This document shows, one piece after another, positions 51,525 to 62,349 of a stretch of 64,000 nt of DNA. The position numbers and the translations under genes are program-made. The stretch is from Mesostigma viride (Eukaryota > Streptophyta > Mesostigmatophyceae > Mesostigmatales > Mesostigmataceae), in assembly GCA_009746045.1 (NCBI GenBank), contig RPFO01000774.1, positions 753,657-817,656 of the forward strand, written 5' to 3'. Numbering within the stretch: position 1 is the stretch's first letter; each line of letters starts with the position of its first letter. The notes below the pieces were generated by a model. The model had not been told where the DNA came from, made no database searches, and saw only the letters and a list, made by a program, of their open reading frames with translations.

Positions 51525-53320
51525 CTTAACCCGTGTTTTTTTACAACGCGATACATCGCGTTGTAGGGTTAGAACGCGATGTAATATCACGTTGTAATCT
51601 GACAACTGGCAAGCCTATTAATAAACATGCGATTTTTGGTCTGAAACTTTCAACACAGGTCAGAAACATCTCATAGAATTCAAGAAAAAATCCTGGTATT
51701 TATGGATATTTTTTTTGTGACAGCTGCAAACAAATATGTACCACTGAAATCAGGCATTTTTGCGGGACGAAGGTGATGACGATGGCGATGGCGGCAGGTA
51801 GATCTCGCCAGTTTTCGCGCGAATTTCAGTGGCTGTTGGGTGGCACGACCATGATGATGCGCTCAAAGGACGATAATTAGGTTTCTATGAGTTTGTTGAG
51901 GTACTGGGGCAAAGGAAACGTAGTTTTTTTCAGTTTATCACCCAACTTTCATGCGGAAACCCTGGAAACCGGCATACATATTATTACGGCAAGACTCGGG
52001 TCTGCTGCAGCACCAAGCTTGGTATTTCCATGGTGTTTCAACTTCTTAACACATGTTTATTCATTCCGAACGCCCGAACTCTCGGCTAAACCGAGATTTG
52101 TGCAGACTTGTATTGGGTAGCTCCGGGCATGATGGTGCCTGCAAATAGCGTAAGGCGTGACCGTGGCTATTGCTACGGTATCTTGTATTTTCCTGGAAAT
52201 GGCCTCTGCCACCGGCTCAATAGTGCTTGCAGGCGTATGTATATCGTGTTTCTACCTAGTTTCTGCCAGTTTTCCACTTATTTCTACCGACCTCTGCCCA
52301 GCCTCTCTAAGACCTCCATCCTACTCGACGTTGCTTTATGCATGATGTCAGCCATACTGATAGCAGGTTGCAGTTGTGCAGTATTTAGGTGCTGTATACG
52401 TCGTCAAGCCGTGCGTATATCGTGAGGATTGGATGTTGATGGTTTATACTGCTTTGATTGTGCAAGAAGATCATCTAGGTGCCCATAATCATGGTGTATA
52501 ATCGTGTGTTGTTAGCATCAGACTTGCCACCATTTGCTAGCATGCATTCCAGCGTCACTCATCTTTGCCTGCATGTAAGCTCATGGATCACTGAACCTAT
52601 CCAAGCCTTGTATTAATTACACGTGCCTCTTTCTTTCAGTATTGCACGCGTTATGGAATGAAAACCCAGCACCTCCCTTCCCACGAGGCATGTGCTCAAC
52701 ACGTTGTGATAGTGGATGATGCTTTGGCTATGGCTGCCTGGTTCAGTCATATTAGGTCATCCAGTCATGATGTATGATGCATGTTTGATGTTGTATAACT
52801 TACAAAACACCTATTTTCAACGTTTTGACCCTCCAAGCTCAATATGGCCCCGTTTATGGGGCTCGTGTCGTTGCGTCATGTTGTGAAGGGCTCTCATTTT
52901 TCCCACTGCGTTGTACCGCGTTGTGTTTGTGATGCTAATGAAAAATAGCTCCAGTGGCCCAATGGGCCTGAGTTTTGTTCCACAAAGCCTGCATATGTTG
53001 CCCATATAGCTCGCGGTGCAAGAATTATAGCCAGATTTTTTTCATGATCGAACCATTTGTGAATAAGCACACTGACTTGTGACCTAGGGTCAACAAATCG
53101 CGGTAATGGTCAGACCCCCCTGTATTCAAACCAGTGTATCTCTCTAATGAATTAGCATGTTGATGAAGGTCTGAGTAGCTCAAAAAATCCTTTGATTTAT
53201 GGGCTTTCAGGAAAGTATATACATGACCATGAAAAAAAAAATTCCTTAGGTGCTATACGCGTTCTAAAAAAAGCTTACAACGCGATATATCGCATTCTAA
53301 TTAAAAAAACACGGGTTAAG
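51525..53320. mobile_element. 1.8-kb TIR element with subterminal palindromes
   Basis: Perfect 19-bp inverted termini lie at 51525-51543 (cttaacccgtgttttttta) and 53302-53320. Just inside each end is a palindrome-like hairpin of the form acaacgcgat-a-atcgcgttgt (51544-51563, and about 53277-53295 in decayed form). The interior is AT-rich with no recognisable transposase, so it would be non-autonomous. It starts only 45 bp right of the 9.9-kb block. Confidence 0.7.
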
Positions 53321-53394
53321 ACTACGCGAGCTCTCAAAGAAATTTTCAGTCGGTTCTTGGCGCACGTGTAGTCTTTCATGTGGCCACGAAGCAA

Positions 53395-54640
53395 CTAACG
53401 CGAAGCCCGCTTCGCCCGGGTGGAGGGGCGCCCGCCGGGGATCGATCGAGGTCACGGAGTACGCCCAGCTACGGCGGGGTTGACCCACCCTACCGCCTGA
53501 GCGATCTGATCTACGCTGATGACACGACACTCGTGGAAACCCCGGGCGGAGTCAGCCCAACTCTGGCTAGACAGCTTATCACTGGAAGCGCGGGCGGTGG
53601 GGCTTATGATCAGCAAGAAAACGGAGGTCATGGCCATCGGCTTCCCTGGTGGGATAGCCCCACCCACCCTCCTCTTGCTGGACGGCAGCCCCGTCCCCCC
53701 GGCGACAAGCTAATTAATCAAGCTCCTTGGCAGCGGGCTTCCCTCCACGGACGGCGACATCAACACCCGCATTGGCCAGGCCTGGGCGGCCCTCCGGACG
53801 CCGCCTCGACAGGTTCTGGACCTGCCGCTACCTGAGTGAGCGACGCAATTAAGCGCATTCTGTTCAAGGCCCTTGTCCTCAGCATCCTCCTTTATTCTGA
53901 TCAGACACTCCGCAAAGGTGAAAACCTTTGCGTTCAGTGCCAGGCCGCGGAAAACGCGGAGAACGCGATCCTCCTTTATGGCTGCAAGGCGTGGACCCTG
54001 GACCAGGCGCTAAGCCAGTGCACCTTGACGGCACCATCACTCGAATGCTCCGTCATATCCTCGGCGTCCGGACGCTACCAAGAACGCCGCACCTGGGCCG
54101 AGCTCTACTGCGAGCTCCCTCTTGTCACCCATCATACCATCCGACACCGCCGCCTCCTCTTTGCCGGCCATCTTGCCCGCACAGACCAGGGGAATACCGA
54201 TGTGGGCCCTGCCGGGGGGCTTAAGACGGGCCAACCAGGTAGACACCTCCTCCTATATGGCAGGGTCCCATTATCCCATCGCAACCCACTTGCAAACTTG
54301 CGCGCGCCGGGCACCGGCGCGGCGCGACCCGGACCTATGTGACACTGGACACAACTGCTTGAAGATGCAGGGCTTCTGGGACTATCCGTACTCTGTGCCC
54401 GCATGATTGACAAGGAGAAATGGGCTACCATCTGCGATAAGCACCTTCCTGAGGGGTATGCTCCTGTTTTCTCCCCACGGGCCCCGCGGCCCGTTGCTAG
54501 CCAGGGTAGAAGTCCGCAGGAGGAGTTTATTGGTCCTGAGGATAGCCGCTACACTATACCGCCTCGTCTGCCATTACAGTAGAGGACAGCTCGGATGAGG
54601 ATTACATCCCCATCTAGTTCACGCTTAACGGGTGGGGGAT
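53395..54640 (+). pseudogene. Decayed LINE reverse transcriptase (C-terminal half)
   Basis: The frame at about 53480-53560 encodes YRLSDLIYADDTTLVETPG, with the YADD catalytic motif of reverse transcriptases. After a frameshift, EARAVGLMISKKTEVMAIGF is the conserved LINE segment that follows. Further broken frames encode LGSGLPSTDGDINTRIGQAW (about 53729-53788), LDGTITRMLRHILGVRTLP (about 54020-54080) and HHTIRHRRLLFAGHLARTDQ (54130-54190), all typical of the post-RT region of LINEs. At least four frameshifts or stops show that it is dead. The N-terminal endonuclease part is absent. Confidence 0.85.
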
Positions 54641-54757
54641 GATGCAAACGATATTTGTTTAAACTTTTGTGTAATTATTTTTCTAATGAGATTAGCATAG
54701 TACTCCGTGGCATGCATTTGCGCATGTGACACGCAAGTACTTACTTACTTACTTAAC
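54641..54757 (+). mobile_element. 3' UTR and (ACTT)n tail of the decayed LINE
   Basis: The LINE remnant appears to end with acgcaagtacttacttactt and one further unit (tail at 54733-54757). This is a different microsatellite tail from the TTAA families. I found no target duplication. Confidence 0.5.
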
Positions 54758-54762
54758 CCTAG

Positions 54763-56546
54763 TGTCTAATCACCAAGAAAATGTCCTCAAATGAGGACAT
54801 TTTTAAGCATGGATACCATTTGTAATAACTCACACATGTCAACAAATCCATGGGTACGGTATGGAACCATGTTCATTTATGATATGTTCAAGAGTTGCAA
54901 TGCTTAACATCCATGAAATATGATCATTGTATAATTTTCTGATTGTATAATTGTTTACAATTTATGAATGCAGGGGGGTCGCTACGCGAGTGACCAAATA
55001 GCACTCAAGTCAACAATATGCCAAGAAAGAAGGCATGGCCAGGTCATGGCTGGTCCTGAAAATGCACCCAGGGTGCCCACAGCATGTCTATGTTACACCC
55101 TCGCAGTCCTAGACCCTGCAGCCTGCCAGGGGGGGGCACAAAATGTAACTGGCAGCCAGGGACCATGGTGCAGGCCAAACAGCAGGTGTAAAGCTAGCTC
55201 AGTCCAAAGAGTGAAATATGAAGCAAATACTTGCCAAGGTTAGGTCCATGATCGTTAGTAGAGGCTCGGCTGCCACCACGGTGCTAAACCATGATGCTGA
55301 ACCCTTACGTTATATATGAAACATATACTGCAAAGAGGCACAAGTTGTAACACAAGCACAATGTAAACATGACAAGCTCAAGTTTCCAAGCCAGTCTTGA
55401 TCACTTGGACATGAGTTGAAGCATTAGAAACATATGGGCAACATACCAGCAAGCCTTGAAAAACTTCTCAGCAACAAGGCAGTATATGTGTTGAATCAAA
55501 CTACCACATCGCAATTAAGCACAGCGACTTCTACTTGCTGCTGTTTTGATAACGCAAGGCCGTTTACCTTTTCAGTGACGCAACGGGAAAAGAAAGTACT
55601 GCCCAGCAAACTTCCGTTATTCCCCGGACACAAACGTAATCAAAACCACGAAGTTGGGCATTGAAAGCAACCGGAATTATCACGTCTGCGGGAGTTACAG
55701 GTTACAATCCGCTTAACACGCTTACTTAGAACGATGCGGTTGAGAATGACAGTCGGAACCTTGTTCTTGACGTGCGCCCAGGCCGCCAGCTGCGCGGGCC
55801 AGCTCAAGAAATATATATTAAAGGACGGTGACGCGTGGGAAGCACCCAGCCTTGCGGCAAAAGAAAAATATGGCTCGCGCTCGCCCTGGTTTTCGCCAGG
55901 CGCGACTGCGACATCACGACGAAAAAATAGAGACTCTTTGACGCATGCAACTGCCCAGGTCCCTCTTCTCCCCATGTCGCCCATAAGCCCAGAAGCGTAC
56001 CATAACCCATACTCGCGATATCCGCAGCGCCTGGGCGGAAAAAGATATTGTAAAACCGATCTGCGAACTGACCTATCATGCGATCTACGTAGCTCTCAGA
56101 TTTTCTTCAACAATGCCAAAATCCGTTCATGAACAAAATTTTCGACATTATTATACAAAGCACCTGCACGTGAAGAATAGCATCTTCGAAATCACTAGAT
56201 GACGATCTAAAATGCTGTCTTCGTCCGGGGCAAAATAATGCCCTATAACATTCAGGCAAGCCTCGGAACTGGCACGACCCCATAGCCGCCACTCGACAAA
56301 ACACTCGATTGCATTGCGATGTTCTTGCTGTTGTAGGTACTTTTCGTCGCCTCATATTTTCCAGGTACGGTCGACCCCTGTCGACCCTAGGGGCCTGGCG
56401 CGCTCAGTACCTATCCCAGTTTCGCGCCAAAACCCACCAAGTGACCCTAGGACCAAATTTGGCGCCAAAACCACGCCCCTGACCCCCCCCGTCTCAAACG
56501 AGGACTATGTCCTCAAATGAGGACATTTGGTTTTTGGACACTAGTT
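54763..56546. mobile_element. 1.78-kb TIR element with subterminal hairpins
   Basis: The ends ctagtgtc (54763) and gacactag (to 56546) are inverted. Each is followed inwards by a caccaa/accaaa motif and by the hairpin tgtcctcaaatgaggaca (about 54782-54799 and 56508-56525). The interior is AT-rich, with only short unassigned frames (for example 55734-56132). The architecture, though not the sequence, matches the element at 51525-53320. Confidence 0.55.
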
Positions 56547-56589
56547 ACTAAGCAACTAACTGGTTGTTTGCAACAAGCTCGGAGCGAGT

Positions 56590-56945
56590 GTGCAGGGGGC
56601 CGGGGGGGCGGGGTCAGACCCTCCCCACCCCTAGCTGGTCAGGGGGGGGGGGTTGAGTGAGCTCGAGGGTCCTACTAACCGGCCCACCCACCCATTGGTA
56701 CTGGTCGAGGGGGTAGGGGCGGGTCGCGCCCCCCCCCCCCCCCTGCCCCCCTTATGCAGTACTAGCAGGGGCGGGAAATAGAGGGGGGGGGGGGGGGGGG
56801 TTGAGGGTCCGACTCCACCCCGGCACCCCGTGGTAGGGGGACGTGATGGGGAGGGGGTAAGTTGAGACCCCGCCCCCCTCTCCCCCCCCCTCGAGGGGGG
56901 CACCTGGGGACGGGGTCAGCCCCCCCACCCCACCCACAGACTGCT
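56590..56945. repeat. G/C-homopolymer-rich low-complexity region
   Basis: Alternating G runs and C runs up to about 18 bases are separated by short motifs such as gagggtcc and ccaccc. All frames are artificially open. No gene was seen. Confidence 0.8.
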
Positions 56946-57071
56946 CCCCTAGCTATAGGGCAGCGGCTGTCTAGATAGATGTTGTAGTTAGAATGTTGTT
57001 AGCTAGATGTAGTATGTAGCTGATGTAGATAGATTAGACCGGTAGCACTGTTTGCACCCATCCATCCATCG

Positions 57072-57130
57072 GGGTTAATGCTCCGTGACTCCCCAACGGG
57101 AGCACGAGTCTAATTAATTAATTAATTAAT
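57072..57130 (+). mobile_element. Retroposon 3' end with (TAAT)n tail (family 2)
   Basis: The 3' end contains ggggttaatgctccgtgact, the hairpin CTCCC-CAAC-GGGAG and a (TAAT)n tail at 57111-57130. It matches 43617-43667 (minus), 43761-43804 and the intronic fragment at 28045-28094. The 5' boundary and target duplication were not resolved. Confidence 0.7.
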
Positions 57131-57179
57131 AGGCTGGTCCGACCAGCTGACTTGGGCAGTTCTCTGCGCTTGGGCTTTT

Positions 57180-57336
57180 CCAGAGAGTACCGGTACCGGG
57201 TACAGGTAGTCTGACCCCGGATACCGGTACCGGGCGCGCCCATCACAGGTACCGGGTACCGGTACCAGTTGCCCTTGAGAAGTTGGGGTTAGTTCCGGTA
57301 CCGGTTGACCAAATTTGGGTACCGTCCCGAACCCTA
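57180..57336. repeat. GGTACCGG-rich palindromic repeat, copy 2
   Basis: At least eight ggtacc or ccggtacc motifs lie in 150 bp. The end gggtaccgtcccgaacc is the inverse of the start of the block at 38034-38170. Like that block, it sits just downstream of a (TAAT)n retroposon tail. Confidence 0.65.
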
Positions 57337-57740
57337 GAGCTGGCAACTGGCAAGTGGCAGATTTCCCGCGGGAGCCATCAAACCAACATGCATGGCCGGA
57401 GGGTGCCTCATCGTCGGCCTTCAATGCCACCTGCGTGTCAAGTGCGCAGAGCGAGGCCGCTCGCTTGGTCACCTCGCGCGGGTTTTACGTAAGCGGACTA
57501 CCTGGTTACGCGGGACCCAGTGGCTGCGGCAGGACGCCATCGCCGGCGACTGTGACAGCGGCAAGCCGGCAGGCATTTCAGTAAACATTTAGTCGGTAAT
57601 ACCTCGCGACGTTTTGATGCGCAAATGCGTGAGCACAGGGGGGGACGTGGCAGAGGGAATATGACTTTGTCGTAGAATGTGCCGACTGTTTCTGCAGCCA
57701 GGGAATCGTGGAATAGAGAGTGTGACAAATACCTGCGAGA

Positions 57741-60700
57741 ATGCCGGAGGGAGGCTACGTCCCACGCTCTCGTGCCGCTCAGAAAGAGCCGCCGGCGGGT
57801 TATGTATTCATTTGCAACAACGATACCATGAAAGAGAATTTCGACAGGCAGCTATTTGGTAAGGTTATCCTCGTTTGGCACTGGAAAGCCTTTTTTTTTG
57901 TATGTTTCACCGAGAATGCCGCTTCTGCCTAATTTAGCCGTTGGAATGATCGTTAAGTGCCCGATGCCCTCCATCTTTTGTGTAATTCGAACTTACTTAG
58001 ATTGTCAATGTCACAAGGTGCTCGCTATAGAGGTGGCGCCTAGGCGCGGCACCCCGGCAGCGCCTGCGTGCTTCACGCTCCATTTTCTATGCATTGACAA
58101 AAAGCAGGGCTGTAACATAGCCAGCCGAGAACCATAACCGCAGTAAGCAAGAGGCATTTCTGTTGCCATGGATTGCTCGGCGTCCGTTGCATGGCGGAAT
58201 CGGTGGTTGAACCGTCAGCCACATTGACCATCTGGACGCTGCTGTGCGCTGCTGCCAACTGCAGGACTGGGGATCACGTACGCGGCATCTGTCAGCCTCA
58301 TCTATCCAGGGCTTCCTCTCTTCTTGTACAATTTCTCCACACGGATGCTCCATGGCGTGTTTGAGGTAAGCGTGTGCACATCACCGAACTGCATTCAATT
58401 CTCCACCCCAAGGAGGACACCTATGCCTCGAGCCGACTATGCTAGATCTCACAACCTATATGAAGTCGGTCCTCCCTTCGTTGCTTCTCCATTCATTTCT
58501 GAATGTGCGTGAGTGTTTGCATGTTTGAATGCTCCTCCTGCCTCGCCCAGGCCACGTCCCAGGGTGGCCTGAACCTGGAGCCCGACGCGTGGTCTGGCAG
58601 CAAGGCCCAAGCATTGTCCCCTTACCCCGCACAGGTTCGCCAGCGGCTGTTTGCCAACTGCCGCCCCATCCCCGCCGGCCAGTTCCGCCCCTGCCTGCGC
58701 TGCTTTGGACCCAGCAAATCCAAGTTCAGCCTCGAACTCAACCAGAGGGAGGTGTGTGCGACCCTGGGCGCGTGGCTGTGTGTGTTCTTTCGAGTACTGC
58801 TCTCGCAAACGTCACACACATGCCTTGTCCCTTTTTGGCCATGCAAAACCAAGGGCTGTGTGCGGGCTGGTCCAGCAGAGAGTGCAGCGTGCGCAATGTA
58901 TTCTAACATTCCGCAAACGACTTGCCTCAAGTTGCCTTGCTGGCTGAAGTGTGCGCATGGGCGTGCACTTTCCGTTGGCTGATTTAAGCACAGGTGTCAG
59001 TGTGCCTTGTGTGTGGTGACGCCTTACAGGTGTCAGTGTGCCTTGTGTGTGGTGAAGCCTTGCAGGTGTCAGTGTGCCTTGTGTGTGGTGAAGCCTGGCT
59101 CGTTTGATTTTACACCGCCAAATGCATGCCTCGTTGTTGCAGCTGCACACCCCCTTACAGCATTGCCATCTGCCCCATTCCCATTGGCCCATGGCGGCGG
59201 GACTCCTCAAGTAGCACATCGCCACCTGTCCCACCAGCGGGGTACTGCTTCCTCCCAGCTCATGGAGGCACCGTCGTGCCATGGCATGGCATGGCATGGC
59301 ATGGCGGGGCGGGGCGGGGCGGGGCGGGGCGGGCGGGCGGGGCGGGGTGGGCGGGGCGGGGCGGGGCGGGGTGGGGCGGGGCGGGCGGGGCGGGCGGGCG
59401 GGGCGGGGCGGGGCGGGGCGGGGCGGGCGGGGCGGGCGGGCGGGGCGGGGCGGCGGGGGCGGGCGGGGCGGGGCGGGCGGGGCGGGCGGGGCGGGGCGGG
59501 GCGGGCGGGGCGGGGCGGGGCGGGCGCGGGGCGGGGCGGGCGGGCGGGGCGGGGCGGGCGGGGCGGGCGGGGCGGGGCGGGGCGGGGCGGGGGTGGGGGC
59601 GGGTGGGGGGGGGGGTGGGGGGGGGGTGGGGTGGGGGGGTGGGGTGGGGTGGGGGTGGGTGGGTGGGGGGGGGTGGGGTGGGTGGGTGGGGGGGTGGGGT
59701 GGGTGGGTGGGTGGGGTGGGTGGGTGGGGTGGGTGGGGTGGGTGGGTGGGGTGGGTGGGTGGGGTGGGGTGGGTGGGGTGGGGTGGGGTGGGGTGGGGTG
59801 GGTGGGGTGGGTGGGGTGGGGTGGGTGGGGTGGGGGTGGGTGGGTGGGTGGGGGGGTGGGGGGGGGGGGGGGGGGGGATGGGAACACCTAGATGCCTCCT
59901 TGCCTTGGCCATCCTGCGGATATCAAGGCCACGCGGGTGGGATGGCATAGGGTTGTGGCCTGTGTTCCACTGTGGGAAGCTGGGGTACCAGTACGAGCCA
60001 GTAGGAATAGCAGTGTCCACTAGAACCACCCTGGCCGGCGGAGTCGCCCTGTAGGTACTGGTACGGGCCCTACTGCTACCTGTGCCGCAAGCTGAGGTGA
60101 CGGGAAGAAGCTGTACCGGGTGCCAAGCCTGGCAGTAGGAAGCTGTTGCTGCGCTTGGCCACCACAGATGCCACGACATGCATGCCACCACGCGCATACA
60201 TGTCGTCCCAGCCACCACTGCCATGCTTGTGCTTGTTATGGAATGGGCGAAGTCCCTTGGCCTTCGCGGACACTGTGGCAACGCCACCATCCTCCTACCG
60301 GACCGGCTCTCCTCATCGCGCTTCCCCACAAACCATGCCCTCCCGCATGCGCTTCCCCACGAAGCACGCTCTCCCGCGCTTCGGTTGGGCCGCCCCATGC
60401 CATCCCCTCCTGACAATCAGCCCCGTTGGCCCATCCCAGCAGACAGGATCCTTACGCCTTGTTCCCTCGTGTCACACGCAAGATGCCGCGTTCTCAAGAT
60501 ACCTCACGCACTTGACCTTGTGAGCGCGGGTATCAACACCCTTGGTTTGTCTCACCTACGACGATTCACATTTGTCATCATGTAGTGCACTTCATCTCAT
60601 GCGCTCCTTCCCGCGCAGGTCAAGGGCCTCCTCGCCCTCTTCCAGGTGGCCTACGACGATGCCACTGGTCGTTTGGTGGACCCATGCGGCGCCGCACACC

Positions 60701-61281
60701 CTAGCGGGGCGCCACCTGGCGGAGCCGCATCAGGCCAACGGATCATCTGGGGGCCACCCGCCGCGGCTGCCAAGCCCAACCGAAGTAACCAACGGGCCAC
60801 AGGCAACGGGGCCTCCACCACATCCACCACGTCCACATCCACCCCCACCCCCACCACCACATGGAGCACTGCCAACGCAGCCACATGGCCACCGCAGGAC
60901 GCCTCGGCGTCGTCTTCGGTGATGACGTCAGCGGCATCCTTAGGGGTGTCAGACCCAGGGACCCAGGGGCACAGGGGGGAGACAGATGCGGTCGCGCAGG
61001 CGCCAGCTGGCAGCGGGGCCAAAGTTGCGGGGCGCAGCGGTCAGCCAGTGCACATGCAGCTGGGGCCCGGAGCTGGAGAGGAGCCGTGGGCAGGACTCCT
61101 AAGTTCTGTGGCCAGCGCCGACGGTGCACCGTTGGGGGGAACGGGTGTGGCTGTTCCTGGCGCTGGGCATGTGGCCACTGGCGCGGCTGGTCGGGGCGGT
61201 GCTGCGGCTGCCAGTAGTTCCTGGCCGGGGATGGCAATGCCAGCTGCATCCATGCGTAGGTCCCGGGGGGTGGTTTCCTGA
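57741..61281 (+). CDS. DCD-domain protein (4 exons, about 360 aa)
   Basis: The Development and Cell Death domain is a plant-lineage module of stress and cell-death proteins (the N-rich protein group among others). Exons are 57741-57858, 58265-58365, 58551-58751 and 60619-61281, joining in frame with phases 1, 0, 0. The DCD spans roughly residues 19-150: GYVFICNNDTMKENFDRQLFG at its start, LPLFLYNFSTRMLHGVFEAT in the middle, then a basic/Phe segment with FRPCLRCFGPSKSKFSLELN and VKGLLALFQ at its end. The C-terminal 200 residues are Gly/Ala/Ser/Thr-rich without a recognised domain. The ATG at 57741 is the first in frame. The biochemical function of DCD proteins is largely unknown. The last exon could be spliced further. 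Confidence 0.88.
58991..59098. repeat. 36-bp tandem repeat in DCD gene intron 3
   Basis: Three copies of a 36-bp unit contain caggtgtcagtgtgccttgt and gtgtggtgaagcctt. Each unit opens with a CAG/GTGT splice-like motif. Confidence 0.88.
59279..59877. repeat. 600-bp G-rich simple satellite in DCD gene intron 3
   Basis: GGCAT repeats (59284-59304) lead into GGGGC/GGGC repeats to about 59590. GGGGT/GGGT repeats follow to about 59850, then a G homopolymer to 59877. The + strand is almost free of A and C in the last third, so G-quadruplexes are possible. The long Gly- or Pro-rich frames on both strands are artefacts. Confidence 0.95.
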
Positions 61282-61448
61282 TCTATGACATCTGCCGTGA
61301 AAATCGTGCCTCTGTTGCTGCTCATGCTAAGTGATTGTTGCTGCCTGCTGTGAGGTGTTGGTTACGGCAAAATGTGTTGCTGCACTGATTTCGAATCGGC
61401 AGCGGTTTTGAGTGCTGTCTCTGGCCGTTGTGGTGGTTGTGTGTATTT

Positions 61449-61461
61449 TCCAACCTCCAAT
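61449..61461 (+). terminator. Probable polyadenylation signal of the DCD gene
   Basis: A ccaataaaatcc sequence lies about 175 bp after the stop codon at 61279-61281, at a distance similar to the GCN1 signal. Confidence 0.45.
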
Positions 61462-61555
61462 AAAATCCACCAAACTGCAACTGTCCCTTGTTGTCAGGAA
61501 GATAACCAGTATGTCAACATGGATTATGTCAGCTGTATCAGTGCGGATTGTCGAC

Positions 61556-61629
61556 ACCGTGGTGTGATAGTGTACCGTGGTGTGATAGTGTACCGTGGTG
61601 TGATAGTGTACCGTGGTGTGATAGTGTAT
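61556..61629. repeat. 18-bp tandem repeat downstream of the DCD gene
   Basis: Four copies of gtgtgatagtgtaccgtg lie head to tail. Confidence 0.95.
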
Positions 61630-62349
61630 ATGGTACTATGGTACGGATTTCGAGCATCCTAGGCTCTAGCTGGCGGCGTAGTTCCAACAGCAAATAGTCA
61701 TGTTCACCATCCTTTCGTGGCATTTGTTGTTGGCATCCTTGCCTGTCATGTGAGCCCATCGCTACCACGCATGGAATGCTTCACTGGCATCCTTCTCATG
61801 GCACCCTTCGCCATTATGCTCGGAAAACCATTGCTGGCCATGATCTCCACCGCGTGGCAGGCGCATCTATATACTGGCATCTGTCGTGCATGGCGCGGTG
61901 TTCTGGGACCGCATTAGCCCTTGCTGGCAGCAGGGAATGAGCGGGTGGCGTGTGGGCGACCTGGCCCCTGGCTGCTCCCGGGTGCGCAGTCCACCAGAGC
62001 ATCGTCAACATATCGGATTCATATTTCGACCCTGTGAAGCAGGGCTTGGTTCATACGTCATTAGCGCATTGTTTTGGCAGATAGGCAACACGCAGAATTT
62101 TTTTGCTACAATATGGTGATACACAGCGGTGATAGTGCTCGAAATGCATAGTTCCATGGTAGTAATGGACTGATGGACTCACCAACTTTTATATCCTTTT
62201 TGGTTGGTTGATGCCACCCCTGCCCCACCGGCCCCCACCTCCACCTTACCCAACCTTACCCCCGCCCTTCCCCTGCCTCCTTCCCTTTTTCCCTTTGGGA
62301 CATCGCCTGCCCCCACACGACAGCCCACGTTGCGTTCGCCAGCGTCCCT
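61630..62349. promoter_or_regulatory. Intergenic region between the DCD and HSP110 genes
   Basis: No gene was seen. A C/T-rich stretch at 62210-62330 precedes the HSP110 start codon and could be 5' UTR, promoter or an upstream intron end (a CAG lies at 62320-62322). No obvious heat-shock element array was recognised by eye. Confidence 0.3.

Noticed and set aside
58812-60416. Minus-strand Pro-rich protein of 534 codons
   Set aside because: Complement of the G-rich satellite in the DCD intron, with no conserved domain.
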